DNA of 64,000 nt from JACDHG01 sp963815295 (lineage in GTDB: Bacteria > Actinomycetota > Actinomycetes > Propionibacteriales > Nocardioidaceae). The notes under the pieces are model-generated. The model worked only from the letters and a program-made list of their open reading frames with translations, was not told where the DNA came from and ran no database searches. Below are positions 35,141-44,300 of this stretch, in pieces (the first letter of the stretch is position 1; the number at the start of each line of letters is the position of its first letter). Location: NCBI GenBank assembly GCA_963815295.1, contig CAWFFZ010000008.1, positions 930,001 through 994,000 on the forward strand. The letters run 5' to 3'. The position numbers were made by a program, and so were the translations under genes.

Positions 35141-35998
35141 ATGGCAACGTTCGTCATCGTGCACGGCGAGTTCGGGGGCGGCTGGGAGTGGAGCCCCATT
35201 GCTCGTCTTCTGCGCGGTCTCGGCCATGAGGTGTACACGCCCACGCTGACGGGTGTGGGCGAGCACAGTCACCTCGCTGGAGACAACGTTGTCGGGCTCT
35301 CGACGCACGTCCAAGACATCGTCGGGCTGCTCGAGTTCGAAGACCTCCGCGACGTCGTGCTGTGCGGCGCCGGCTACGGAGGTGTGCCAGTCACCAGCGC
35401 TGCCGACAGGGTCGCGTTTCGGATCGGCATGGTCGTCTACATCGACGCGCTCGTCCCCAGAGACGGCGAGTCGGCGCTCGACCTGCTTCCGAGCGAGTTC
35501 GGTGAGCTGGTAAGGGCAGGGCTCGAGGGGAACGGCGAGTCGTGGCGAGTCCCGGTGCCACCGGGATGGGTGCCACCGGCGGGGTGGGGAGACGACGTAA
35601 GTCGTTCCACCCACCTCGCTCGCCTGCGTGGTCAACCGGCCATGACGCTGTTCGAGCCGACATATCTGACGACAGCGATCGACCACATCCCACGTGCGTT
35701 CGTGCGCTGCACTCGCCCGGGAATGGACGAGCAGCTCGAGTACCCCATCGCGCAGATGGTGCTGCGGGCTGCACACGCCGGCTGGCACTACCGCGAGATC
35801 GACGCGACGCATGAGCCCCAGTTCAGCAACCCCAACGCAGTAGTGCGAGTGCTCGGCGCGCTTGCCGCGTCGCAGCGCGCGCAACCACTGGACAACGACG
35901 GCCACGTCGCCGACCCTCTGCGCAGGTTGCGGGTGCAGCAAGAGATCAAGCTGCGCGCGATCCTCCAGAGCGAAGCAGGCATCTGGGGCCCGAACTGA
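35141..35998 (+). CDS. Alpha/beta hydrolase homologue lacking the nucleophile Ser
   Basis: 285 residues from ATG 35141. It follows the family of esterase-like hydrolases: FVIVHGEFGGGWEWSPIARL, VYTPTLTGVGEHSHL, DIVGLLEFEDLRDVVLCGAG, YIDALVPRDGES, and a His in REIDATHEPQF. At the nucleophile elbow, where relatives have GHSYGG, the sequence is GAGYGG, so the nucleophile position (residue 78) is Gly. This single AGC-to-GGC change, plus loss of the preceding His, should remove hydrolase activity. It may be a pseudo-enzyme or a recently inactivated gene. Monocistronic; 135 bp of more AT-rich sequence lies upstream. Confidence 0.75.
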   Translation: MATFVIVHGEFGGGWEWSPIARLLRGLGHEVYTPTLTGVGEHSHLAGDNVVGLSTHVQDIVGLLEFEDLRDVVLCGAGYGGVPVTSAADRVAFRIGMVVYIDALVPRDGESALDLLPSEFGELVRAGLEGNGESWRVPVPPGWVPPAGWGDDVSRSTHLARLRGQPAMTLFEPTYLTTAIDHIPRAFVRCTRPGMDEQLEYPIAQMVLRAAHAGWHYREIDATHEPQFSNPNAVVRVLGALAASQRAQPLDNDGHVADPLRRLRVQQEIKLRAILQSEAGIWGPN

Positions 35999-35999
35999 C

Positions 36000-38807
36000 C
36001 TAGCCGGCGTTGCGAATGACGATCGTGCTAGTCACCCCTGGGCCAAACTGGTATCCGCGCAGCCGCAGGGTGACGACCTCACGTCCTTCCCGCACCTGGT
36101 CGACCCGCATCGGCACCGCGATCAGAGTCGTCGTACTTCCGCGGTTGATTCCACTCGAGACAAAGACATCCGCCTTGTGCAGTGGCGTCGTGATCGGCAG
36201 CAACGGGTCGACATGGTGACGACGCCATGGCACCAAGGTGTCGGCGATTGTCACCCTCGTTAGAGGAGTGGTTCCGACGACGACTCTGCCGAAGACCGAG
36301 ACCTCGTAGTCGACCGGCGCCGACAGACTCGCCCGCCAGCGCGCACTGCCACCTTCGGTGACGGCCGACGTGACGCGGGTGATCCGCAGCGTCGGGGTCG
36401 GGTCGTCATCGACCAGTCGCGTGATCGCCGCGTGCTCCTGGCCGACGATGCCCCGCATACCGAAGACACGCATCTCGTACTGCTGAACGCGGAAGTCGTC
36501 TCGGGTGTCAGGAAGGTAGGGCACGTCGAGGGTGCCGGTGCGCACACCGGCGGGGATCGTCGCGACGTACGGCGTCAGGCTGCTCGAGTCCATCAGGTTC
36601 TGGGCGTTGACCACAACCCTGGAAGGCTCTGACACGTTGCCCCCGATCGTAAAGGGCACGGGGATCGTGTGCTCGCCCGGTCCGTCTCCCTCAACTTTGC
36701 GGACCTCGCCGATGCTGATCCGTGGCAGCCGCTTGACCGGGATGGGTGCGAGGCCGGGTCGCACCGCCGCAGCGTCGAGCACCCACACCCGCCCGTCCCG
36801 GCTGACACCCACAAGGTCGAACCCCGTGATGGCGCTCAGGTCGAGGCCGGCCAGGTCGTCGGTGGACACCCGCAACGTCTGCGCCCAGCGCTTAGCGAGG
36901 GAGAAGCTGCCGTCCGGGAGAGCGGGAAGCAGCGAGCCTCCCACCGGGCTGACCGTCACACTGCCTGCGGCATCGTGGACGGCGACCCTGAGTCGGACGT
37001 TGCCGGTCGGTACGTCGACGACCGTCCGCAGGTCGAGGCTGTCGGCGCCCGTCAGGTCCAGTGGGTTGGCAAACCTGACCCCACCGGACTGCCCGGCCGC
37101 GGTCCAGGCCATCTCGAATCCGTGGACGGTCGGTATGCCGCGCAGTCGGCTCGGGGGCCAGTGTGGCGTTCGCAGGCTCGAGATGCCGCGGCCACACGTG
37201 GCTCGCTGCGCTGCCTTGCTCAGGATCAGCCCTGGACGGGCATAGCCGTCGCAGAGTCGCGTCGTTGCGCCGTTGACGGGGCCGAGGGAGACACGACGAC
37301 CCGGAACACGGAGCTCCCGCCCACCCTTGACGGCGTGGCTGCGCACATCGGCGTCTCCGACCGAGGCGAGACTGACCCGGCTGCCGTCGAACAGGGGGAG
37401 CACTCTCAGGTCGTGGTCGGCCAGCAGCCACACTGCTCCGGCGATGTAGCCTCGGCCGACACTGCGTTGCTCCTTGGCTGTCAGCCGCTCCGCAGTCCGC
37501 TTCCCACACGTGGCGTCTGGGTCACCGCCCCAGTCGTCGAACGCCGTCTCGGGTGCGGTTGCCGTGGCAGGTGTCCACTCGGTGTTGAAGAAGTTGTGGT
37601 TGGCGCCCATCACCATCAGTGAGCTGCGGAGGGCGGTGTCGTCCGCCGCAAGGTCGCGCCCGAGGTCGGTGTAGTTCTGACCCTCGGAGCTGATGACATC
37701 GCCATCGCAGTACGGCAGCAGGGACACCGTCGGGATGTAGGACGTCACCTGCCGGGTGAAGCTTGTCGGCCCCACCGTGACGAGGCCGGTGATCTCATAG
37801 GGCGCCGAAAGTGGGATGTTCGAGCCCGCCCGGCTCGCACCCTCACCACCCCGGCTGTGCCCGACCAGGATGACGTTCTCGAGGTCGGCGACGTACGTGC
37901 CCGCATCGACCCACTGTGACCACCGGGCGAGATGCTTTCGGATCAGAACCGCCCGTGCCTGTGAGCCGCCGTCGGCACCATCGCCTTGCGCGTTGACGCC
38001 GTTGGCGCTGATCGACAGGGTGACGTATCCCTGGCTCGCGAGGAGGCGTTGCACGTACCTGTATCCGAGGTGACTGGGGATCGGGCTCGTCCCCTCCGGA
38101 CACGGCCAGTACCCATCGCCGCTTCCGCTGCCGTCCGGGTCCTCGTAGCAGATCGAGTGATTGCCGTGCAGGAACACGACGAGGGGGTTGGTCGGGTCAG
38201 AGTCCTCCGGCTCGACCACGTGGCCGATCATCTCGACCGGGATGCGCAGTCCGGGGATCCGCACCGAGTCGAGTTCATAGTCGCTCTCATCCACGCTGTG
38301 GGGACCCCGCACGCCCGGGTCGGTCGCGAGCCGGGTGGTCCCAGGGAGTGGCGTGTACGACGCAGCGGCGCCGGCCTTTGCGGGCGCGAAGGGCTCGTCG
38401 AGCGGAACGCCCGACAGCACAACGTCGAGGCCGTCCACGTCGGGCGCCTTCGCTGCCGCAACCGTGAGGCTCAGCTGCCGGCCGTCGGGCGACAGCGTCG
38501 GGAAGCCGGCTAGTTGGCCCCCCACCTTCAGCTCGGGGCGCGCAGCGCCAACGCGGATGTCGGTCGGCGAGGTCCACGTCAAGGTAAAGCGTTCGTCGCC
38601 CGCGGGGCGCACCGTCCAGCGACCAATCGTGTCGTCGTCGGGAATCGGCGTCGACGCGCTGCGTTGCGAAGCAGACGAGGCCAGCGTGTTGTCGGCGACT
38701 TCGGCAAAGCCGCTTGCCGGCGGCGCGCCGCTGGTCCCGGTCGTGACCGCAACCGCGAGAATTACAGTTACGCAAAGCAAGCGTTTGGCTACGTAAAGCG
38801 ATTTCAT
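36000..38807 (-). CDS. Large secreted alpha/beta hydrolase with C-terminal Calx-beta-like region
   Basis: 935 residues from ATG 38807, chosen because AGGAA precedes it; an upstream ATG (38834) has no such site. Signal peptide: MKSLYVAKRLLCVTVILAVA. Hydrolase part at about 200-500: LVVFLHGNHSICYEDPDGSG, GYVTLSISANGVNAQGDGAD, nucleophile in VILVGHSRGGEGASRAG, YCDGDVISSEGQNYTDLG and a His in MVMGANHNFF. The C-terminal third is beta-rich, with Calx-beta-like modules (VTEGGSARWRASLSAPVDYE, VREGREVVTLRLRG). Acts outside the cell, perhaps as an esterase on large or surface substrates. The stop is 2 bp beyond the convergent hydrolase gene. Confidence 0.78.
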   Translation of the reverse strand: MKSLYVAKRLLCVTVILAVAVTTGTSGAPPASGFAEVADNTLASSASQRSASTPIPDDDTIGRWTVRPAGDERFTLTWTSPTDIRVGAARPELKVGGQLAGFPTLSPDGRQLSLTVAAAKAPDVDGLDVVLSGVPLDEPFAPAKAGAAASYTPLPGTTRLATDPGVRGPHSVDESDYELDSVRIPGLRIPVEMIGHVVEPEDSDPTNPLVVFLHGNHSICYEDPDGSGSGDGYWPCPEGTSPIPSHLGYRYVQRLLASQGYVTLSISANGVNAQGDGADGGSQARAVLIRKHLARWSQWVDAGTYVADLENVILVGHSRGGEGASRAGSNIPLSAPYEITGLVTVGPTSFTRQVTSYIPTVSLLPYCDGDVISSEGQNYTDLGRDLAADDTALRSSLMVMGANHNFFNTEWTPATATAPETAFDDWGGDPDATCGKRTAERLTAKEQRSVGRGYIAGAVWLLADHDLRVLPLFDGSRVSLASVGDADVRSHAVKGGRELRVPGRRVSLGPVNGATTRLCDGYARPGLILSKAAQRATCGRGISSLRTPHWPPSRLRGIPTVHGFEMAWTAAGQSGGVRFANPLDLTGADSLDLRTVVDVPTGNVRLRVAVHDAAGSVTVSPVGGSLLPALPDGSFSLAKRWAQTLRVSTDDLAGLDLSAITGFDLVGVSRDGRVWVLDAAAVRPGLAPIPVKRLPRISIGEVRKVEGDGPGEHTIPVPFTIGGNVSEPSRVVVNAQNLMDSSSLTPYVATIPAGVRTGTLDVPYLPDTRDDFRVQQYEMRVFGMRGIVGQEHAAITRLVDDDPTPTLRITRVTSAVTEGGSARWRASLSAPVDYEVSVFGRVVVGTTPLTRVTIADTLVPWRRHHVDPLLPITTPLHKADVFVSSGINRGSTTTLIAVPMRVDQVREGREVVTLRLRGYQFGPGVTSTIVIRNAG

Positions 38808-38965
38808 GGGGTTCCTGGGTGTTCGGTGGGACATCAGAATGGCCTAATGAGGAGGATTGGTGAAGCAATTTCGGGGGATAGGCGTCACAATGAGGCAGGC
38901 GAGGCACGACTCGGCGGGCTCGTCGGGAAGGATCCTGCACCCATGACGGCGCCGCGAGCGACGCA

Positions 38966-39979
38966 ATGAACGTCAGCCGCCACGGCCGTAGTGGCCGTGA
39001 CCGCGAGATCAGGCTGCGTGTCGCCGCCGACTCGGCAAGCGTGCCGGGTGCTCGCCGGTTCGTCCGCGATGGTCTGACGTCGTGGGGTCGTCACGGCCTG
39101 GTCGATGATGCCGCGCTCTGTGTCACCGAGCTCACGTCCAATGCCGCTCTGCACAGCAGCAGTCGGTTTGTCGAGGTCTCCGTCGCCGACCTGCCATCTG
39201 CCGTCCGGATCAGCGTCCGTGACGAAGGCATCGTGCCCGTCGCCGCCGTGATGCCGCATACGGTGCTCGGTCCGGCCGCTGGTTCCGACGACGTACAACG
39301 CGATGGCCGGCTCGAGCCGACAACCGGGCGCGGGCTCATCATCGTCGCGATGCTCGCCGACGCGTGGGGCGTGGAGCAGACGCCTGAAGGCAAATTAATC
39401 TGGGCCGACCTGGTCGAGGGCAAAGAGTCGTACGTCGTCCAGCCGCCCCAGACGACCGGCCACCCGGCGGAAGCCCCGTTCGCAGGCGGAGTGCCGGACG
39501 GTTGGCACGTCGTGCGACTCCTCGGCTGCCCCGTCGTGGGCGGCCTTCGCCAGGACCAGCACCTCGACGACCTCGTGCGCGAACTCCCGCTGATCCAGGC
39601 TGACACCGTGCCGACCGAGGGCGAGCCCGAGTCGTCGGAGCTCGCCCGGGTCATGGTCACGATGCTCGATCGTGGCGCCCATGCACGTCATGCCGCCAGG
39701 TTGACGGCGCAGGACGCGCTTTCCGCCGGGCTCAGTCACGTCGACATTGACATGCCGGTGCCAGCCGACGCGGCGAGCGACGTCACGGTCTTGCACGAAG
39801 CGGTGACCGCGGCCGACAGGTTGTGCGCCTCTGCTGATCTGATGTCGTTGGCGTCGACGCCGGAAACACGGGCGTTGCGGGAGTGGATGGTCGAGCAGTT
39901 CGTCGCCCAGATCAACGGGGCGGAAGACCCCAAGAGTTTCGCCGACTGGCTGACTGACAACCCCAGCTTCAGGCCTTAG
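38966..39979 (+). CDS. RsbW-like ATP-binding (HATPase_c_2) regulatory protein with C-terminal extension
   Basis: 337 residues. Residues about 10-150 form a GHKL ATPase of the anti-sigma/serine-kinase type: SASVPGARRFVRDGL, an N-box-like ALCVTELTSNAALHS, RISVRDEG and GRGLIIVAMLADAWG. The remaining 190 residues are helical (RHAARLTAQDALSAGL, then DVTVLHEAVTAADRLCASAD) and do not resemble a known output domain. Possible role: switching a regulator by phosphorylation or sequestration. No STAS antagonist or sigma-B gene is adjacent. Confidence 0.75.
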   Translation: MNVSRHGRSGRDREIRLRVAADSASVPGARRFVRDGLTSWGRHGLVDDAALCVTELTSNAALHSSSRFVEVSVADLPSAVRISVRDEGIVPVAAVMPHTVLGPAAGSDDVQRDGRLEPTTGRGLIIVAMLADAWGVEQTPEGKLIWADLVEGKESYVVQPPQTTGHPAEAPFAGGVPDGWHVVRLLGCPVVGGLRQDQHLDDLVRELPLIQADTVPTEGEPESSELARVMVTMLDRGAHARHAARLTAQDALSAGLSHVDIDMPVPADAASDVTVLHEAVTAADRLCASADLMSLASTPETRALREWMVEQFVAQINGAEDPKSFADWLTDNPSFRP

Positions 39980-40003
39980 CTCGAGCTCGTCGCGATTGTG
40001 GGC

Positions 40004-40081
40004 TCAGCGGCGTCCGCGGAGGAAGCCCAGCACCACAATGACGAGCACGACGAGGACGACGATGATCAGGAGTGCCTTCAT
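40004..40081 (-). CDS. Tiny single-span membrane peptide
   Basis: A 25-residue frame from ATG 40081 to TGA 40004: MKALLIIVVLVVLVIVVLG followed by FLRGRR. This is an ideal single transmembrane helix with a positively charged C-terminus. It fills the gap between two convergent genes, and a TGCAT/ATGCA inverted repeat lies upstream (40102-40117). No clear ribosome-binding site. Similar minute hydrophobic proteins are common in Actinobacteria, but translation is unproven. Confidence 0.4.
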   Translation of the reverse strand: MKALLIIVVLVVLVIVVLGFLRGRR

Positions 40082-40162
40082 AGCGGGCACCGTTCCCCGA
40101 TTGCATTGTTGTATGCAGGGTGAGCTGGGGACGCAGTCACGCCGTGGGTGCTTGGCCCTCGG

Positions 40163-40849
40163 TCAGACATCGCGGCGAGGACGGCGAAATTGCTCGCCGA
40201 GAGCAAGGCCGATGTGACTCAGATCGCCTGTCGAGAGCTTGCTCGAGCCGGCCTTCATCAGCTTGATGAGTTGCGGCAGAGTCGCGAGGTGGCACTGTTG
40301 CACTGTGGTAGCGCCCCCGCTCGACAGGCGGCCGCCGAGCAGGCACAGCACTTGGTGCACTGGAACTTCTTCGCGATCCATGTGGGCCAGGCACTTGGAG
40401 ATGGCCTGACCCTTGTGGTCGATGTCCTTGAGCACGGCGGTGTAGTCCTCGCCTTCGACAAGGAAGCGGTCGTAGCTCGAGCGCATGAGCCCATGGCGGC
40501 CCTGGAACTCGACCTTGCTGTCACGCACCTCCTCCACCTCGATCATCCAGACGCCGGTGTGCGTCACGGCGAGGATGTCGATCGTGGTTTCGATGCGCCC
40601 GTTGAGAATGCGGCGGTGGTACATGTAGACGCCTTCGGGGGCCTTCGCGCGGATCGCGGTAGCGACCTCGTGCTTCGCCTGGGCCTGCTCGTTGCCGGCG
40701 ATCCAACGCGGGTTGTCGCTGAGCACGAGCCCTGACCGTTCTGAGTGGCTGGCGCGGCGGCGACCTGGGGAAGCGTTGTTTCCGAGGTCCTCGAAGTCGC
40801 TGCTCGTCGATGACGGCAACTCTTTGGCGTTCGCAAGACGGTGCTTCAT
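40163..40849 (-). CDS. NERD-like nuclease-related domain protein
   Basis: 228 residues. After a basic, probably disordered N-terminus, residues about 50-130 match the NERD pattern: GNEQAQAKHEVATAIRAK, MYHRRILNGRIETTIDILAV and THTGVWMIEVEEVRDSKVEF, i.e. the D...GV..IE.K strands of the PD-(D/E)xK-like fold with Glu in place of the usual Lys. The C-terminal HQVLCLLGGRLSSGG and LPQLIKLMKAGSSKL segments are also usual. Single gene; the function of bacterial NERD proteins is not settled, although DNA processing is suspected. Confidence 0.65.
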   Translation of the reverse strand: MKHRLANAKELPSSTSSDFEDLGNNASPGRRRASHSERSGLVLSDNPRWIAGNEQAQAKHEVATAIRAKAPEGVYMYHRRILNGRIETTIDILAVTHTGVWMIEVEEVRDSKVEFQGRHGLMRSSYDRFLVEGEDYTAVLKDIDHKGQAISKCLAHMDREEVPVHQVLCLLGGRLSSGGATTVQQCHLATLPQLIKLMKAGSSKLSTGDLSHIGLALGEQFRRPRRDV

Positions 40850-40981
40850 ACCACTATGTGTAACGCCTCAGTTACCCAGATGTCCGCGTAACCGCCAAAG
40901 ATCACGCGTTCGGCCCACTCAAGGCTGACCGGCCCGCTGAGGCTCCAACTCCACCAATTCCGTTTCTTTTGCCCGAGGAGT

Positions 40982-41011
40982 TTGCCAACTCATACCCCTA
41001 GGGGGTATGGT
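40982..41011 (+). promoter_or_regulatory. csoR promoter with CsoR-type operator palindrome
   Basis: TTGCCA at 40982-40987 and TATGGT at 41006-41011 form -35/-10 boxes with 18-base spacing. Between and overlapping them is the perfect palindrome CATACCCC (40991-40998), TAG, GGGGTATG (41002-41009). A/T-flanked C-tract/G-tract dyads like this are the known operator type of CsoR copper sensors. The predicted transcript start falls at about the ATG (41018), so the mRNA is probably leaderless. Confidence 0.8.
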
Positions 41012-41017
41012 CGGGCT

Positions 41018-41317
41018 ATGACGAACACCCCGTTGATGCCCGGTTACGCGCAGCACAAGGAAGGTCACCTAAAGCGGTTGCGCCGCATCGAGGGCCAGGT
41101 CCGTGGTCTCCATCGGATGGTGGAGTCGGACGACTACTGCATCGACGTACTCACACAGGTCTCCGCCGCTACGAAGGCACTCGAGTCGTTCGCGCTTTCC
41201 TTGCTCGACGAGCACCTGCACCACTGTGTGGCGCAGGCCGTCCAGCAGGGTGGCGAAGAGTCCACCGCAAAGATCCACGAGGCGTCGGCCGCCATCGCCC
41301 GCCTCGTCCGTTCCTGA
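41018..41317 (+). CDS. csoR: CsoR-family copper-sensing transcriptional repressor
   Basis: 99 residues from ATG 41018; an upstream ATG at 40982 would place coding sequence over the operator and is rejected. All-helical CsoR/RcnR family: HLKRLRRIEGQVRGLHRMVE with the DNA-binding Arg-rich helix, DDYCIDVLTQVSAATKALES with the ligand Cys, and LLDEHLHHCVAQAVQQ giving the His and Cys that complete the Cu(I) C-H-C site. Apo-CsoR blocks its promoter and copper releases it. It sits 25 bp ahead of the copper ATPase, so it controls the operon. Confidence 0.93.
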   Translation: MTNTPLMPGYAQHKEGHLKRLRRIEGQVRGLHRMVESDDYCIDVLTQVSAATKALESFALSLLDEHLHHCVAQAVQQGGEESTAKIHEASAAIARLVRS

Positions 41318-41342
41318 CAGCGGTTCGACTGGAAGGTTCACG

Positions 41343-44300
41343 ATGACCACCACCACGCCGCCGACGATCCGATCCGCCCGCCAGCACGTCGAGCTCGACA
41401 TCGTCGGTATGACGTGTGCGTCGTGCGTTGGTCGGGTCGAGAAGGCGCTCGCCAAGGTAGACGGCGTCTCCGAGGCCCAGGTCAACCTCGCCACCGAGGT
41501 CGCCTCCGTCAGTTACGACACGGACCGGGTGGGGCTTGACCAGCTGACGGATGCGGTGGCTGCGGCCGGTTACACGGGTGCAGTCCGCACGCCGGAGATC
41601 GCTCCGGTGCCACGCAATGCTGCGCCCGAGGATGCACCTGACGAGCGAGAGCGGGCACGAGACACTGAGCTGGCGGGCCTGAAGCGCCGTTGGCAGGTTG
41701 CGTTGTCGACCGGTCTGGCGATGATGGCGTTGATGTACGTGCCGATCTCGATCGACACGATGGACTGGCTGATGCCGCTCTTGCTGGTGGTCGCGACGTT
41801 CGTGCAGTTCTGGGCCGCCAAGGGGATCTACCAGGCGGCGTGGGCCGCTGCCCGCCACCGCGCGGCGAACATGAACACGCTCGTCGCGCTGGGCACGAGC
41901 GTCGCGTACGGCTACAGCGCGTTCGTGACCTTGTGGCCAGCCCAAGCCCAGGCCTGGGGGCTTCCGCTGCACGTCTACTTCGAGACGTCGATCGTCATCA
42001 TTGCGCTCATCTTGATGGGCCGATGGATGGAAGGAAAGGCCAAGAAGGAGACGGCGTCGGCGATCAAGGCGCTGGTCGGGCTGCAGCCCAAGACCGCCCG
42101 GGTGTTGCGAGACGGCGCGGAAGTCGACATCCCCATCAGGTCGGTTGTGGTGGGAGACCTCGTCCGCGTCAGGCCTGGCGAGAAGATCCCCGTCGACGGC
42201 ACCGTGGCCGAGGGTACGTCGACCGTCGACGAGTCGATGCTGACTGGCGAGAGCCTGCCGCAGGACAAGGCTGTCGGCGACACGGTCATCGGGGCGACGA
42301 TGAACCGCACCGGCTCGATCGTGCTCACGACTACCGCCGTGGGCAGCGACACCGCACTGGCGCAGATCGTGCGACTGGTCGAGGGCGCCCAAGGCTCGAA
42401 GGCGCCAATGCAGCGCCTCGCCGACCGGGTGTCGGCCTGGTTCATTCCCGCAGTGCTTGCGCTTGCTGTCGTGACGTTTGCGGCATGGGCGATCTTCGGG
42501 CCAGAGGGCCAGCGCCTGACGCTCGCGGTCGGCACGACGATCGCTCTCCTCATCAGCGCGTGTCCCTGCGCACTCGGCCTGGCCACTCCGATCGCCGTCA
42601 TGGTCGGGACGGGCAAGGCCGCCGAGATGGGGATCCTGATCACCAGCGGTGAAGCCCTCGAGCAAGCGCGCAGGCTCACGGCGGTCGTCCTGGACAAGAC
42701 CGGGACCATCACGACAGGGCGCCCAAGCCTGGTCGACGTCGTCGCGGCCGAAGGCTGGCGCGACGATGACATCGTCCGGCTGGCTGCCGCGGCAGAAGTC
42801 GGCAGCGAGCACCCGCTCGGAGAGGCGATCGTCGCCGCAGCACATGAGCGCAGTCTGCAGGTCCCGCATGCCGACGCCTTCGCTACCAGGCCGGGCAACG
42901 GGATCGACGCGACTGTCGAGGGACGCCTGGTGCTGGCGGGCAACCGCAGGCTCATGGTCGCCGAGGGGGTGGACGTCGCATCTCTCGCCGCCGCCGCCGA
43001 CGAGGTGGCCGCCCGCGGGGCAACACCCTTGTATGTCGCGGTCGACGGCGCTGCCGCGGCCTTGCTCGTCGTCGCCGACCCGGTAAAGCCCGAGTCGGCC
43101 GAGGCGGTTGCTGAGCTGCGGGCACTCGGCCTCCAGGTCTGGATGCTCACCGGAGACAACGAGGCCACCGCACGCGCTATCGCGAATGAGGTGGGCATCG
43201 AGCATGTGATTGCCGACGTACTCCCGGCAGAGAAGTCGGATCGCGTCGTCGCATTGCAGTCCGAGGGCCATGTCGTCGCGATGGTGGGTGACGGCATCAA
43301 CGACGCCCCGGCGTTGGCGCAGGCCGACCTCGGGTGCGCGATCGGCACCGGCACCGACGTGGCGATCGCGGCGTCCGACATCACGCTCGTCGGTGGTGAC
43401 CTGCGCAGTGTCGTGTCGGCGATCGCGCTGTCACGGGCGACCGTCTCGACAATCAAGGCAGGCCTGTTCTGGGCGTTCGCGTACAACGTGCTCCTTCTGC
43501 CGGTGGCCGCCGGCCTGCTCTACCCCGTCAACGGCCTGCTCCTCGACCCTGTACTCGCGGCCGCGGCGATGGCGATGAGCTCCGTCAGCGTTGTGACCAA
43601 CGCGCTGCGGCTGCGCGGTTTCAAGCGTCCTTCGAGTCCCGAGGAGATCCTGCATCCGCCGGTGACAGCCCGCGTGAAGCAGTACTCCTACCTGGCAGCG
43701 ATCGCGGTGCTCGCGGTGGCGGTCGGGGGAGCGCTCACATCGCTGAGCCGCAGCGACGCTGCGCAGCAGGGTATGAACGGCATCCTCGCCTGGACCGAGC
43801 GCACGGGTATGCCGATGCGCCCAGCCATGAGCGTGATGATGGCCGCCGAGGTGACACCTGTCGACGCAGCAATGGCTGGGGTGGACGTAAGTCTCGACTT
43901 CCCCGCCGACATACAGCCGGGGGAGTCAACCCGCGTCGTCGTGCAGGTCACCGACTCCTCGACCGGTGAACCAGTCACCGACATCACGCGATCGCACGAC
44001 GCGTGGATGCACTTCATCGTGACGCGCGACGACCTGGGCGAGTTCTCGCACCTGCACGCCGAGCCCACCGATAACCCCGGCGAGCTCGCCGTCGACGTGG
44101 TCTTCCCGACGGCGGGGGACTACCAGATCCACACGGAGTTCCGCCGCCAAGGCGAGATGTCCGACATCCTCGACTCGCAGCAGGTCAGGGTCGGCGGCAC
44201 GGGCACCGAGTCCCCGGTGACGCTCACGCCGGGCTCTCGTACTCAGGTGGTCGACGGTGTCCAGGTGACATTGGATGGCGACGCCGTCGTCGAGAAGGCC

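Noticed and set aside
41169..43486. Long minus-strand frames opposite the copper ATPase gene
   Set aside because: Antisense shadows of a high-GC gene with all catalytic motifs on the plus strand.
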